Below are positions 8,009 to 17,246 of a DNA stretch of 64,000 nt, piece by piece; position 1 is the stretch's first letter, and every line of letters starts with the position of its first letter. Position numbers and translations under genes: made by a program. The stretch covers positions 95,701 through 159,700 of the forward strand of contig PCCS01000012.1 in the NCBI GenBank assembly GCA_002731825.1. The letters are read 5' to 3'. Source of the stretch: Myxococcales bacterium. GTDB lineage: Bacteria > Myxococcota_A > Bradymonadia > UBA7976 > UBA1532. The notes under the pieces are model-generated. The model saw nothing but the letters and a program-made list of their open reading frames with translations, was not told the DNA's origin and searched no databases.

Positions 8009-9994
8009 TTAGTACATCAATAGCGACGAGATTTCTTTATCCACTTTTTGGATGGGTAGAAATTGAGCTTCTAAGCCCTGAGCAAATGGGACGGGGGTAT
8101 CGAGGCTACCGAGACGGCGGACCGGGGCATCGAGCCATTCGAAGCACGCGTCTGAAATCTGCGCTGCGATCTCGCCTCCGAATCCACCTGATACTTGCGC
8201 TTCATGTAGAACCAACACGCGACCCGTTTTCTTGACGGATTGGAATACTAAGTCGTCGTCCCACGGCTTTATCGTTCGCAAATCGATCACTTCGATCTCA
8301 GCGCCTTTTTGGGCGAACCGTTCTGCTGCAGCCATCGCCCAGTGAACAGCCCAGCCATAGGCGACCACCGTCAAGTCGGACCCGGAACGCACGATGCAGC
8401 CTCGACCGATGTCTAATTCATATGGGTCTTCTGGGACAGGTTCAGTATTCGAACGATACAGCTTCTTATGTTCGAGAAATAGGACAGGGTTAGGATCGCT
8501 GAAGGCGGCGAGCAATAAGCCTTTTGCATCGTATGCATTGGCCGGTGCGACAATTTTTAATCCTGGGGTTGAGACAAACCAGGATTCAACGCATTGCGAA
8601 TGAAATGGACCTGCGCCTACACCGCCACCGAATGGGGCTCGAATCACAACCGGAACCGAGGCCCCCCAGCGATAATGAGTTGGAGCAAGGTTGTGGACGA
8701 TTTGATTAAACGCGCATGAGATGAAGTCAGCAAATTGGATCTCAACCATGGGTTTTGCACCGGTCAGAGCAAGACCAAGAGCGCAGCCAACAGCCCCTGA
8801 TTCTATGATAGGGGTATTGCGGACCCTCTTGGGGCCAAAGCGTTTAACCAGACCCTCTGTTGCTTTAAATACGCCCCCATACTCGGCAATGTCTTGCCCC
8901 ATGAGAATCGTCGAATTGTCCCGTTCCATTTGAGTGATGAGGGCATCCCGTATGGCATCGACATAACGGGTTTGGGGACCGGACTTTTTGGGTGCTGATT
9001 TTGGATGTGGTGCGCTCCGATAGACGTCCGCCAGTTCATGTTCCGGAGAGGATTGCGCCGCTGGCGCCGCTAACTGCTTTCTGATTTCTAAGTCAACCAG
9101 ATCTTCGAGTCGCTCTCGTATCAAATTTTGTGTTGATGCCAACACTGTCCCTCGGTCGATCAGTGTCTTTTCTAAGCGAGTAATCGGGTCTTTTTCCGCC
9201 CATCGGCTCATCAGTTCATCGGGTACATAGGCTGTTCCAGAGGCCTCTTCATGGCCCCGCATTCGAAATGTCATGCATTCGATTAATGTAGGGCCTTCAC
9301 CTTTTCGCGCTCGCAGAGCCGCTGACGACACGGCCTCGATGACATCATATATGCAATTTCCATCGACCATGACGCCCGGCATGCCATAGCCAGTGGCTCG
9401 GTGATGCAATTCTGAACATGCATATTGCTCCTTGGTGGGCGTGGATAATGCGTATTGATTGTTTTCCACCATGAAGATGACCGGAAGGGTCCACGTTGCG
9501 GCTAGATTCATCGCTTCATGAACATCGCCTTCGCTGCTCGTGCCATCACCTAAGAACACAAGCGCGATTTTTTTGCTTTCATCCATTTGCGATGCCAAAG
9601 CAAGACCGCATGCCACAGGGCACATGGCGCCTAGATGACTGATCATACCGACGATAGAATGAGACAAAAGGCCGAAATGGAAACTTCGATCTCGGCCGCC
9701 CGTGAAACCACCTTGCCGACCAAGCAGCTGCTGGAAAAGTTGGTCTAGCGCCACATTCCGGGTGGTAAATACACCTAGATTACGATGAAGCGGCAGCACA
9801 AAATCGTCATCGTTAAGCGCCCATGTTGCGCCCACCGCAACCGCCTCTTGTCCAATCCCCGAGAACCACTTGGATAAGCGGCCCTGGCGCAGGAGGATCA
9901 ACATGCGTTCTTCGATCACGCGGGGGAGGAGCAGCGCGCGGTACAGCTCAAGGTCGGCGTTGCGCATCCCATCTGCATCGTTTTTCATCGTCAT
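8009..9994 (-). CDS. Thiamine-diphosphate 2-oxoacid dehydrogenase E1, alpha and beta subunits fused
   Basis: 661 residues. The N-terminal ~320 residues are an E1-alpha: GIGQEAVAVGATWAL, a ThDP motif GDGTSSEGDVHEAMN, then VENNQYALST and RMRGHEEA. The C-terminal ~320 are an E1-beta: TRYVDAIRDALITQME, GQDIAEYGGVFKATEGL, IIESGAVGCALGLALTG, and VLHEAQVSGGFG. Separate subunits in most bacteria are joined here. The likely reaction is decarboxylation of a branched-chain 2-oxoacid or pyruvate and transfer to lipoyl-E2. No E2 or E3 gene is in the window. The gene overlaps the THUMP methyltransferase by 4 bp (ATGA). Substrate assignment is uncertain. Confidence 0.92.
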   Translation of the reverse strand: MTMKNDADGMRNADLELYRALLLPRVIEERMLILLRQGRLSKWFSGIGQEAVAVGATWALNDDDFVLPLHRNLGVFTTRNVALDQLFQQLLGRQGGFTGGRDRSFHFGLLSHSIVGMISHLGAMCPVACGLALASQMDESKKIALVFLGDGTSSEGDVHEAMNLAATWTLPVIFMVENNQYALSTPTKEQYACSELHHRATGYGMPGVMVDGNCIYDVIEAVSSAALRARKGEGPTLIECMTFRMRGHEEASGTAYVPDELMSRWAEKDPITRLEKTLIDRGTVLASTQNLIRERLEDLVDLEIRKQLAAPAAQSSPEHELADVYRSAPHPKSAPKKSGPQTRYVDAIRDALITQMERDNSTILMGQDIAEYGGVFKATEGLVKRFGPKRVRNTPIIESGAVGCALGLALTGAKPMVEIQFADFISCAFNQIVHNLAPTHYRWGASVPVVIRAPFGGGVGAGPFHSQCVESWFVSTPGLKIVAPANAYDAKGLLLAAFSDPNPVLFLEHKKLYRSNTEPVPEDPYELDIGRGCIVRSGSDLTVVAYGWAVHWAMAAAERFAQKGAEIEVIDLRTIKPWDDDLVFQSVKKTGRVLVLHEAQVSGGFGGEIAAQISDACFEWLDAPVRRLGSLDTPVPFAQGLEAQFLPIQKVDKEISSLLMY

Positions 9995-11031
9995 TGGCCC
10001 TCCGGTTCCATGACGACAAAATTAAGTTTTAGGCCCCCATTGCTGATTGGAACCACTCGGCTTGGCGGCCGCTTAAGCGCACTGAGCGCCCTTGGGGATG
10101 AGACAATAATACCCGCCGACCAGGTCTTAAATTCCGTTGAGAGTAAGAGCCCCAATTGGTCGTACGCTCGCGGGTTTTTAGCCCGCCTGCCATAGGGTGG
10201 GTTACAGATGAGTAACCCGGCGTCTACAGGGGCTTTGAGTCGGCTTGTATCCAGAGTTTCTAGACTTGGGTTTACGCCCGCACGCTCCGTATTGCGCTGG
10301 GCGATATCGATGGTGTCCTGGTTTCTATCACGGCCTAAAATGAGGGTTGGCACCGCCTTCAAAACCCGAGGTTGGTCCTGTTTTTTACACCATTTTTCAC
10401 ACTCGAATTGACGCCCCATCCCGGGCGGGATGTCGGCTGCTCTGAGTGCGGCTTCAATTGGGAAAGTACCGCTTCCACACATCGGGTCGACAAGAGCTAT
10501 ACCGGGTGTCCAGCCTGCGACCCTCAAGAGCAGTGAAGCCAGTGTCTCCCGCAGAGGCGCCGGGCCTGTCTCAAGTCTCCATCCCCGCCGATGTAAGCGT
10601 TCTCCGGAGGTATCTATGCTGACGGTACAGCGATCTCGATGGATTCGAACGTACAACTCAGTCGAGCCCTGATTGACCCATCGATTCACTCGGTCTTTGA
10701 CGGCATCCGAGTGATACAGTCTACTTTTGCTGCAGCTGACGTGCGCGGTCAGGCCACCAAAATCATCGAGTTCGAGTTTTTTAAACCCTCGTTCTAACGC
10801 CTGAAAAGTAGGGGCTGGGAAACGCCCAACACGTTGTAAAATTCGAGTTGGACACCGCAGAGTCAGATTGGCGCTTATTGGGTGGCCAACGAAGGATACA
10901 CCGCCGACTTCGATTTGAACCCGCTTGAATCCATTCCCTTTAATTTCGTCCGCAGTCCATGTTTCTAAACCGGGTGGGCAAACAGCGAACAACTCGGTGC
11001 GTTGATAGGTCAACTGTAGGCCCCCGTTCAT
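9991..11031 (-). CDS. THUMP-domain class I SAM-dependent RNA methyltransferase (RlmL-like)
   Basis: 346 residues. The N-terminus (FAVCPPGLETWTADEIKG) and the following ~110 residues match the THUMP RNA-binding region. The catalytic part has DPMCGSGTFPIEAALRAADI (SAM motif I) and NPPYGRR (the N-[DPS]-P-P-Y motif of N2-guanine methyltransferases). The best family guess is the RlmL/Trm11-type m2G enzyme acting on 23S rRNA or tRNA; it lacks the second RlmK half of E. coli RlmKL. It is the first gene of a four-gene run on the minus strand with 4-bp overlaps at two junctions. Confidence 0.9.
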   Translation of the reverse strand: MNGGLQLTYQRTELFAVCPPGLETWTADEIKGNGFKRVQIEVGGVSFVGHPISANLTLRCPTRILQRVGRFPAPTFQALERGFKKLELDDFGGLTAHVSCSKSRLYHSDAVKDRVNRWVNQGSTELYVRIHRDRCTVSIDTSGERLHRRGWRLETGPAPLRETLASLLLRVAGWTPGIALVDPMCGSGTFPIEAALRAADIPPGMGRQFECEKWCKKQDQPRVLKAVPTLILGRDRNQDTIDIAQRNTERAGVNPSLETLDTSRLKAPVDAGLLICNPPYGRRAKNPRAYDQLGLLLSTEFKTWSAGIIVSSPRALSALKRPPSRVVPISNGGLKLNFVVMEPEGQ

Positions 11032-11321
11032 TTACACCGTTGCCGCGTGGTCTCGACTACAAACGCGGCTCGGGTTGGAATAGAATAAGCATCATCGCAA
11101 TTACTGTATGCCGACTCTCATTCCAGGCCAAGGAACGATTACCATGTGGGCGCATTGGCGCAGCGGAAATGTTGGTCAACTTGGGTGCGTTTGGGTTCGG
11201 TTCAGTTCCCAAACCGCTAAACAACCAGTTTGCTGTAGACATTGTCGAATGTAAGAATTATCTTACCTTGGATTACCTTACCTTTCATTATCGCTCATTC
11301 TAATGCGTCAGGAAGCCCAGA
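11032..11321. other. Divergent intergenic region upstream of tolQ
   Basis: 290 bp between the methyltransferase start and tolQ. It is AT-rich towards tolQ and contains the palindrome at 11251-11266 and a CTTACC half-like repeat at about 11277. An overlapping plus-strand ORF here has no support. No tRNA or other RNA gene is recognisable. Confidence 0.6.
11251..11266. promoter_or_regulatory. Palindrome GTAAGA-N4-TCTTAC upstream of tolQ
   Basis: A perfect 6+6 inverted repeat with a 4-base AT-rich centre, 56 bp before the tolQ start. A closely similar palindrome lies at 57496-57515 between mlaE and trkA. It is a possible operator of a shared regulator; the role is inferred from shape and place only. 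Confidence 0.45.
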
Positions 11322-12041
11322 ATGGAGACAACACTTATCGAACTGATGACCGTCAGCACACCAGCGGATGACGTCTCAATCTCAAACCTTCTCTTAAAAG
11401 CCTCGCCAGTTGTCAAAGGTGTGCTGGTGATCTTGGTCGCGATGTCACTTATCGTTTGGTACATCATAATCTACAAATGGCTCTATTTGAGACGGGCTAG
11501 AAAAGAGTCTGAACGGTTTATGAAAACCTTCTGGGACTCAAAGCGTCTCGACGAGATCTACCGAACCAGTGACGACCTAAAGTACAGCCCAACCAGTCAA
11601 GTCTTTCGTGCGGGTTATGTCGAACTCACCAAGTTAAAAAGTGGGAAATCTGGCGATACCATGCACGAACAAATGGGTGACCTGGAAAATATTGAACGCG
11701 CCTTGCGCAGGGCCATCAATGCGGAGTCCATCCATTTAGAGAAATTGACGTCTTTCTTGGCTACAACCGCGAGTGCGGCCCCGTTTATCGGCCTGTTCGG
11801 AACGGTTTGGGGCATTATGGTGTCCTTTCTGAACATCTACAAGAAGGGGGATGCGTCTCTGCTGACTGTCGCGCCTGGTATTGCGGAGGCATTGGTCGCC
11901 ACAGCCATTGGCCTTGTGGCTGCCATTCCGTCGGTGATCGCCTACAACTGGTTGGTTGGACGAATCAGGACTTTGCAGGCCGAGATGGAAAACTTTGGGA
12001 ATGATTTTCTCAATATCGTTCGGCGACACTTCTTCAACTGA
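11322..12041 (+). CDS. tolQ: TolQ, proton-channel subunit of the Tol-Pal complex
   Basis: 239 residues of the MotA/TolQ/ExbB family. A first membrane segment lies at about residues 34-53 (GVLVILVAMSLIVWYIIIY). The paired C-terminal segments contain FIGLFGTVWGIMVSFL and the ALVATAIGLVAAIPSVIAYN stretch with the pore-lining Thr/Ala residues. Two AGGAAG-like bases precede the ATG. TolQ and TolR use the proton gradient to move TolA and constrict the envelope during division. First gene of tolQRAB-pal. Confidence 0.96.
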   Translation: METTLIELMTVSTPADDVSISNLLLKASPVVKGVLVILVAMSLIVWYIIIYKWLYLRRARKESERFMKTFWDSKRLDEIYRTSDDLKYSPTSQVFRAGYVELTKLKSGKSGDTMHEQMGDLENIERALRRAINAESIHLEKLTSFLATTASAAPFIGLFGTVWGIMVSFLNIYKKGDASLLTVAPGIAEALVATAIGLVAAIPSVIAYNWLVGRIRTLQAEMENFGNDFLNIVRRHFFN

Positions 12042-12066
12042 ATGATTCGATTGGAGTAGATGAACC

Positions 12067-12549
12067 GTGGGTATGCAGACCGGAAATCAGCGAGCCGCAA
12101 TGAGTGAGATCAACGTAACGCCTCTTGTAGACGTCATGTTGGTTCTCCTCATTGTGTTCATGGTCACGACGCCTATCATGGTCGAGGAAATGACCAAAAA
12201 AGAAGTGGAAATAAACCTTCCAGCAACCCGAGCACCAGCGCCAATGAAGCCGTCGGATACGTTGGTCGTTGTCAGACGAGATCAGACAATCTCATTGTCC
12301 ATGGGTCAAGGCGAGACGGAGTTGGCCAATTGTGGGTCCGATGCCGAGGCTCAGTATGTCAACTGTCTACAGCAACTTGAGACAGCGGTCGCCAACAACC
12401 AGCCATTGCAAGATTCCGATCGAATCCTCGTCTATGCCGAGGATGGTTTGGGATATACGTTTGCCGTTAAAATTTTTGCGAGCATCAAGCGGTCCGGAAA
12501 AAAGAAACTGTTTTTGATCACAAATCCCGAAGCGGTCTCAAACAAATGA
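12067..12549 (+). CDS. tolR: TolR, ExbD/TolR-family proton-channel subunit
   Basis: 160 residues from the GTG at 12067, with GGAG upstream. The single membrane segment follows the signature INVTPLVDVMLVLLIVF, which keeps the conserved proton-carrying Asp. The remainder is a periplasmic domain that carries two cysteines 16 residues apart (ANCGSD and VNC), possibly a disulfide; E. coli TolR has none in this place. The stop overlaps the tolA-like start by 4 bp (ATGA). Confidence 0.95.
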   Translation: MGMQTGNQRAAMSEINVTPLVDVMLVLLIVFMVTTPIMVEEMTKKEVEINLPATRAPAPMKPSDTLVVVRRDQTISLSMGQGETELANCGSDAEAQYVNCLQQLETAVANNQPLQDSDRILVYAEDGLGYTFAVKIFASIKRSGKKKLFLITNPEAVSNK

Positions 12550-13367
12550 ATCAGAGCCGGTCAGATCAAGGCGCCCGCGTCATTTCAATGGTTCTGGCCT
12601 GCGGCGTTAATGGGGTCATGTTTGCCTCTATCTTGTTGATGGGAATGGTTACCCCGCCGCCTGAGCCCCCCGAACTCGTGTCCATCGACTTCGTTGAACT
12701 CGCTCGAAAAAGCGATGTGCCTGTGAAACCTAAATTACTACCGAGAATTACTCAGCCGGCCCTGCCCTTGGAAGCGGCGGCTGAGGAGATCGGTCTTAAG
12801 CGTAAGAAACAAGAAGAGCTCGAAAAACAGAAAAAAGAACGCGAACAGAAGCTTGCTGAGAAGAAAAGAAAGCAGGAACGCGCGAAAAAGAAGTTAGAGG
12901 CAGTTAAGCGCAAAGAGGACCGCAAGCGCCGTCGGAAAGCCATGGCACTGGCTATGCAGAGAATTGAGGATGATCCCCGAGCAGACGATGAAGATGCGCC
13001 GGGATTTAAAGAGGGGAGTGCTTACGGCCGCTCTACAGACCCTAAAACCCTCAAGAATAAGCTCATGTACATGACTCGGATCTCTAGACTCTTGGAGAGC
13101 CAGTTCCAAGTCCCCAACAATATCCCCGAGGAATTCAGACGGAAAGCAAGCGCGAAAGTCGCGTTTAAGATCAGTAAGACGGGGAAAGTCAAAGGAAAGC
13201 CTCGAATCTTGAAAAGCAGCGGAAATCGTTTTTTTGACCAAGCCGCTTTGACAGCTGTTAGACGATTCGGACCCGGGACAAACCTAAAGCTGCCGCTTCC
13301 CAAAGATAAGAAACTCAAAAAGATCGTGCTGCGGTCCGGTATTCGGGCTCGAATGAAAGGTAAATGA
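12546..13367 (+). CDS. tolA: TolA/TonB-like energy-coupling protein
   Basis: 273 residues. A membrane segment at about 13-34 is followed by a proline stretch (TPPPEPPELV). A highly charged Lys/Glu/Arg helix at about 80-140 (EELEKQKKEREQKLAEKKRK) is the TolA-type domain II rod. The C-terminal ~95 residues look like a TonB C-terminal fold (KVAFKISKTGKVKGKPRI, DQAALTAVRRFGP). Its position between tolR and tolB supports TolA, which spans the periplasm to TolB-Pal. The rod is shorter than in E. coli TolA (421 residues). Confidence 0.9.
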   Translation: MNQSRSDQGARVISMVLACGVNGVMFASILLMGMVTPPPEPPELVSIDFVELARKSDVPVKPKLLPRITQPALPLEAAAEEIGLKRKKQEELEKQKKEREQKLAEKKRKQERAKKKLEAVKRKEDRKRRRKAMALAMQRIEDDPRADDEDAPGFKEGSAYGRSTDPKTLKNKLMYMTRISRLLESQFQVPNNIPEEFRRKASAKVAFKISKTGKVKGKPRILKSSGNRFFDQAALTAVRRFGPGTNLKLPLPKDKKLKKIVLRSGIRARMKGK

Positions 13368-14726
13368 ATGATGAGAGCTGATGGAAAATGGCTTTTTATA
13401 GTCGGACTAACCCTGACTCTTTTGGCCGCCCCTTTCGTACAGGCGCAGTCAGATGGGACAGCCTCTCCGGCTACATCGTCCGAAGGCCTGGACGTTGAAG
13501 TCGAACAGGGCGGCCTCGTGCTCATTCAAATGGCCATTCCACGAGCCATTAACTTGGACTCAAAATCGGACACCATCGGCTTGACTGAGGCGCTGTCAGG
13601 AACGGTTAAAAGAGACCTTACGATTTCATCGTTTTTCAACATTCTGAAACCAGCCCAGATCCTCGCGAAATCAGACCGTGAAGGCATGAAGCCTGTGTAT
13701 CGGGATTGGTTCAATAGCGGGGCCCAGGGGCTGATCAAAATTAGTTATAAGCAGGTGGGTAAGAAAGTGATTGCTGACTTTCGTTTATTCAGTGTCGAAG
13801 GCAGTGACCAGGTTGTTTTGCCTAAACCTTTTGATGGTCCCATTCGCATCGATGCATCGGTGAAAAAACTGCGAGCCATGGCCCATGAATTTGCGAACGA
13901 AGTCATTGGCTATTACACCAAGACGCGTGGATTTTTTGGAACCCAGATCGTTTTCGTCAAGGGGTCTCGTCGAACAAAAGAGATCTACATGATGAGCGCA
14001 GATGGCGTCGAAGAGACCGGCCTCACTGGGACACGAGGTATCAACATGCTGCCGAGTATGGGGGCGGGGCGTCTTTATTTCACAAGTTTTCGCCGCGGAG
14101 GGCCTCATGCGTTTCGTCTAGGCTCCGGCAGCACCCGCCCTTTTGCCGCTTATCCTGGTCTCAATACAGGCGCCGTTTTGAGTCCAGATGGCAGTTCGGT
14201 CGCGCTGACCTTAAGTCGTGATGGAAACCCTGAAATCTATTTACTTCACCCCGATACAGGGAAGATTAAGCGACGACTGACAAATTCAGAGGCCATCGAT
14301 ACGAGTCCGGCTTGGTCACCGGATGGGCAGCGAATCGCCTTTGTCAGCGATCGTCACGGCTCACCACAGATTTTCGTCATGAATGCGAATGGGGGCGGTG
14401 TGCAGCGGCTTACGTTTCAAGGCGATTACAATCAGACCCCAGATTGGAACCCTAAGTCTGGTTTAATTGCATTTACAGCCCGCGATGAACGGGCCATTTT
14501 CGATATTTTTACCGTTGATGTGGGCACCAAAGAGATTAAGAGGTTGACCCAAAATCAGGGTAATAATGAAGAGCCAACGTGGTCGCCAGACGGTCGTTTC
14601 ATTGCGTTTAGCAGCACCCGGTCTGGTACAGCTAAAATCTATCTCATGGATCAAACGGGTCGGTATCAGCACAAGTTGAGTACAGGAACGGGCGCGTACC
14701 TTACCCCTTTTTGGGTCCGGTACTGA
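13368..14726 (+). CDS. tolB: TolB, periplasmic beta-propeller
   Basis: 452 residues. A signal peptide (residues 1-27, ending FVQAQS) precedes a mixed N-terminal domain and a C-terminal propeller of TolB-type blades such as SPDGSSVALTLSRDGNPEIY, SPAWSPDGQRIAFVSDRHGS and EPTWSPDGRFIAFSSTRSG. TolB binds Pal and TolA in the periplasm. The start is ATG-ATG directly after the tolA stop. Confidence 0.96.
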   Translation: MMRADGKWLFIVGLTLTLLAAPFVQAQSDGTASPATSSEGLDVEVEQGGLVLIQMAIPRAINLDSKSDTIGLTEALSGTVKRDLTISSFFNILKPAQILAKSDREGMKPVYRDWFNSGAQGLIKISYKQVGKKVIADFRLFSVEGSDQVVLPKPFDGPIRIDASVKKLRAMAHEFANEVIGYYTKTRGFFGTQIVFVKGSRRTKEIYMMSADGVEETGLTGTRGINMLPSMGAGRLYFTSFRRGGPHAFRLGSGSTRPFAAYPGLNTGAVLSPDGSSVALTLSRDGNPEIYLLHPDTGKIKRRLTNSEAIDTSPAWSPDGQRIAFVSDRHGSPQIFVMNANGGGVQRLTFQGDYNQTPDWNPKSGLIAFTARDERAIFDIFTVDVGTKEIKRLTQNQGNNEEPTWSPDGRFIAFSSTRSGTAKIYLMDQTGRYQHKLSTGTGAYLTPFWVRY

Positions 14727-14743
14727 GTTAAACAGGAGTCATT

Positions 14744-15454
14744 ATGTCGAACGCTCAATTTAGATGGATATTGATTTTCTCAACGCTGCTGTGCTTAGCC
14801 GCATGTGGTGGTCGACCTGTGGAAGCATTATCCGCTGCTGAGAAAGCCATGGCCGATGCTTCATTGGCTAAAACATGTGCGCCAGATGAATATCTTGCAG
14901 CCCAAAAACTTTTGGAAAAGGCCAAATCTCTCGCTGAAAAGGGTGAACATGCCCGTGCTAAAGCGACAGCGATCGCTGCTGAAAAGCTGGCTAAAAAGGC
15001 CATTGTTAAAGCGCAAGCGCGAAAAGATGAATGCTTAAACCCGCAGGCTCCAGATGCCATTGATGCCGCGGAGTTTGTCGATGAGTCAGGACCGGGCCAA
15101 GATGCTGTGGACGCGCTGTCAGAAGGGATGCAGATAATCTATTTCGACTACAACCAGCCTACCTTATCCGATGAAGCAAAGGCGACCCTCGATGCCAATG
15201 CAGACTGGCTGCTCGATAATGAATCCGTCACCGTTACTGTTGAGGGTCATTGCGACGAGCGGGGCAGCACCGAATATAATCTTGCGCTCGGTGAAAAACG
15301 AGCACAAGTCGCGCGTAAGTATCTGCTCCGAAAAGGGGTCGATAAAGCGCGCATTAGTTTGGTGAGTTATGGGGAAGAGCGCCCTGCTGATTACGGGGCC
15401 GGCGAGGCGGCTCATAAGCGCAATCGCAGAGCCGTATTCCGAGCGAATGAGTAG
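14744..15454 (+). CDS. pal: Pal, peptidoglycan-associated lipoprotein
   Basis: 236 residues. Lipoprotein signal peptide with lipobox LAAC|GG at residue ~21. An alanine/lysine-rich helical segment (~30-95) precedes an OmpA-like C-terminal domain with IYFDYNQPTLSDEAKATL, VEGHCDERGSTEYNLALGEK and AHKRNRRAVF, the peptidoglycan-binding site. Typical Pal is ~170 residues, so the helical spacer is an extension. An AGGAG site precedes the ATG. CpoB and YbgC, frequent neighbours in other tol operons, are absent here. Confidence 0.95.
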   Translation: MSNAQFRWILIFSTLLCLAACGGRPVEALSAAEKAMADASLAKTCAPDEYLAAQKLLEKAKSLAEKGEHARAKATAIAAEKLAKKAIVKAQARKDECLNPQAPDAIDAAEFVDESGPGQDAVDALSEGMQIIYFDYNQPTLSDEAKATLDANADWLLDNESVTVTVEGHCDERGSTEYNLALGEKRAQVARKYLLRKGVDKARISLVSYGEERPADYGAGEAAHKRNRRAVFRANE

Positions 15455-15531
15455 ACCAATTGGACCAAGATATTTCCATCGAAAGCATTTCTTGCCTTGC
15501 CACCATTGAACGACCTCGATAAAGAACCCCT

Positions 15532-16287
15532 ATGAAAGCGATTAAATATCTTGTTCCAAACAGTTTCACCGCACTGTCCCTGGTCTTCGGCCTTGCCTCT
15601 ATTGCCGTCTCTACTCGAGGTGACTTTGAACTGGCATCATGGCTGATTCTGTGGGGCGTCCTATTAGACAAGCTTGACGGCGCATCGGCGCGCCTACTCA
15701 ACGCCTCGTCGGAGTTCGGGGTTCAATTCGACTCTTTCGCGGACTTCGTGGTCTTCGGAATTGCCCCAGCGGCACTGGTCTATAGTCGGCTGAGTCTACT
15801 TCCGGACTATTCGAGCGGGGCCGGTCATACGGCATTGATCATTGTGTCCGGCGGATATGTCTTAGCTACGGCAGGACGTTTAGCCCGTTTCAATATTGCC
15901 GAACCCGTTGGTGGAGACCAATACTTTTTCGGTATTCCAACGACAATGACAGGGGCAATTATCGCCTCTGCCTATCTGACCCTCGGCTTATTCGGACTTG
16001 AGGATCAGTTCATTTCATACGCCATAGTTGTGCTCTTTATTCTGGCGCTATCGATGGTGTCTAACATTCGCCTCCCTAAGCTGAAGGCGCGTAACAATGT
16101 GTTCGTTCAATGGTTTCAAATCATTAATATTGGCGCTGTGTATGCGACCACACCCTTCAAGCTGTGGCCTCACTATCTCTTGGGCCTTGCGCTCCTCTAC
16201 CTAGCCATCGGTATCGTCTGGGCATTGATGAACCCCATCGAACAAGATAGAGCGACCGCCTTAGAAAAAATGGTCGAAGAAGCCTAG
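15532..16287 (+). CDS. pssA: CDP-diacylglycerol-serine O-phosphatidyltransferase
   Basis: 251 residues with multiple membrane segments. The CDP-alcohol phosphatidyltransferase signature DGASARLLNASSEFGVQFD followed by SFAD gives the DGxxAR-x8-GxxxDxxxD pattern that binds Mg2+ and CDP-diacylglycerol. The sequence fits the Bacillus/Rhizobium-type integral PssA that makes phosphatidylserine, precursor of phosphatidylethanolamine. It follows pal by 77 bp and may share its transcript. Confidence 0.92.
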   Translation: MKAIKYLVPNSFTALSLVFGLASIAVSTRGDFELASWLILWGVLLDKLDGASARLLNASSEFGVQFDSFADFVVFGIAPAALVYSRLSLLPDYSSGAGHTALIIVSGGYVLATAGRLARFNIAEPVGGDQYFFGIPTTMTGAIIASAYLTLGLFGLEDQFISYAIVVLFILALSMVSNIRLPKLKARNNVFVQWFQIINIGAVYATTPFKLWPHYLLGLALLYLAIGIVWALMNPIEQDRATALEKMVEEA

Positions 16288-16346
16288 ACGATCGGAAAGA
16301 AATGACTCAATTTCAAGGTCACTTTGATCAAAGTCGTGCAAACAGA

Positions 16347-16375
16347 TTGACAATTCGATGACTCGCCACTAATGT
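16347..16375 (+). promoter_or_regulatory. Putative sigma70-type promoter upstream of yceD
   Basis: TTGACA at 16347-16352, a 17-base spacer, and TAATGT at 16370-16375, 63 bp before yceD. It is the best consensus match I found in the window and is a likely start point for the yceD-rpmF-plsX block. Confidence 0.6.
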
Positions 16376-16437
16376 GCCGCCTCCGCGAGGTCATGCCCTA
16401 GAGGTTTGTCCTAGTGACGATGTGAGTAGGCCGGCTT

Positions 16438-16992
16438 ATGAAAGCACTAGACCTAAAATTTAGGGTCGACGACCTCAATCCATCGCAAAAGGAATTCGCT
16501 GGTGAGCTGCCTCTTGCTCTTTTGCAGACGTGCCTCCCCGGCATGGTCGGTGACCTCGGTTATCGGCCACAAACCGCGGCGACCATTAGTGGGCAGGTTT
16601 ACTTGTCTGCTGGCGGCGAGGTTGTGGTGACCGGGGAAATGACGGTTACCGTCGACTTTGATTGCACTCGGTGCTTGGCGCCCAGAACAGTCTCGCTCAC
16701 ATCGAGCCACGAGCATGTTTTGGTCAAGAGGCGCAGAGAGCGAGAGGCTGATGCGGAACTGGTTGTGACCAGTGATGACGCGGAGGTCGACACGGAGACA
16801 TACCAGGGCGATGAGATTGACCTCACCGAGGTGTTTCGTCAGGACCTGGTTTTGGATTTGCCGATGAACCCCAGCTGTGAACTGGGCGGGACCGGTGATT
16901 GTGAGTTCGATGAGGATACCGAAAAGGCTCTTGAGAAGCCTATGGATCCCCGTTGGGCGCCCTTATTAGAGCTGAAGAAAAAAATGAATTGA
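16438..16992 (+). CDS. yceD: YceD/DUF177 family protein
   Basis: 184 residues with the DUF177 core, VTVDFDCTRCLAPRTVSL in the middle and the acidic DEIDLTEVFRQDLVLDLPMNPSC near the end. YceD is linked to 23S rRNA accumulation in bacteria. The conserved order yceD-rpmF-plsX is kept. The ribosome site is weak. Confidence 0.9.
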   Translation: MKALDLKFRVDDLNPSQKEFAGELPLALLQTCLPGMVGDLGYRPQTAATISGQVYLSAGGEVVVTGEMTVTVDFDCTRCLAPRTVSLTSSHEHVLVKRRREREADAELVVTSDDAEVDTETYQGDEIDLTEVFRQDLVLDLPMNPSCELGGTGDCEFDEDTEKALEKPMDPRWAPLLELKKKMN

Positions 16993-17027
16993 CGGGGCAG
17001 TAACGCTCCATATTAAGAGAGGTAATC

Positions 17028-17216
17028 ATGGCGGTACCAAAGAGACGCAAATCTCGTTCGAAGCGCGATTCTCGACGTGCGAACCATAAAATCAGCGCAA
17101 ACGCGTACAACGTCTGTCCAGAATGTGGCTCACCTAAAGAGCCTCATCGCATCTGTCCCACATGTGGATGGTACAAGGACAGATTCGTGCTTGAGGTTGT
17201 TGAGGTCGAAGCCTAA
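17028..17216 (+). CDS. rpmF: 50S ribosomal protein L32
   Basis: 62 residues, beginning MAVPKRRKSRSKRDSRRANH, with a zinc ribbon CPECG...CPTCGWYKDR. GAGAGG precedes the ATG. It lies between yceD and plsX as in many bacteria. Confidence 0.98.
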   Translation: MAVPKRRKSRSKRDSRRANHKISANAYNVCPECGSPKEPHRICPTCGWYKDRFVLEVVEVEA

Positions 17217-17246
17217 TACCGGCTTATCGAAACACCCGGACTCCCT

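Noticed and set aside
10959..11303. 114-codon plus-strand ORF before tolQ
   Set aside because: It starts inside the antisense of the methyltransferase gene, has no ribosome site, and runs through the promoter region.
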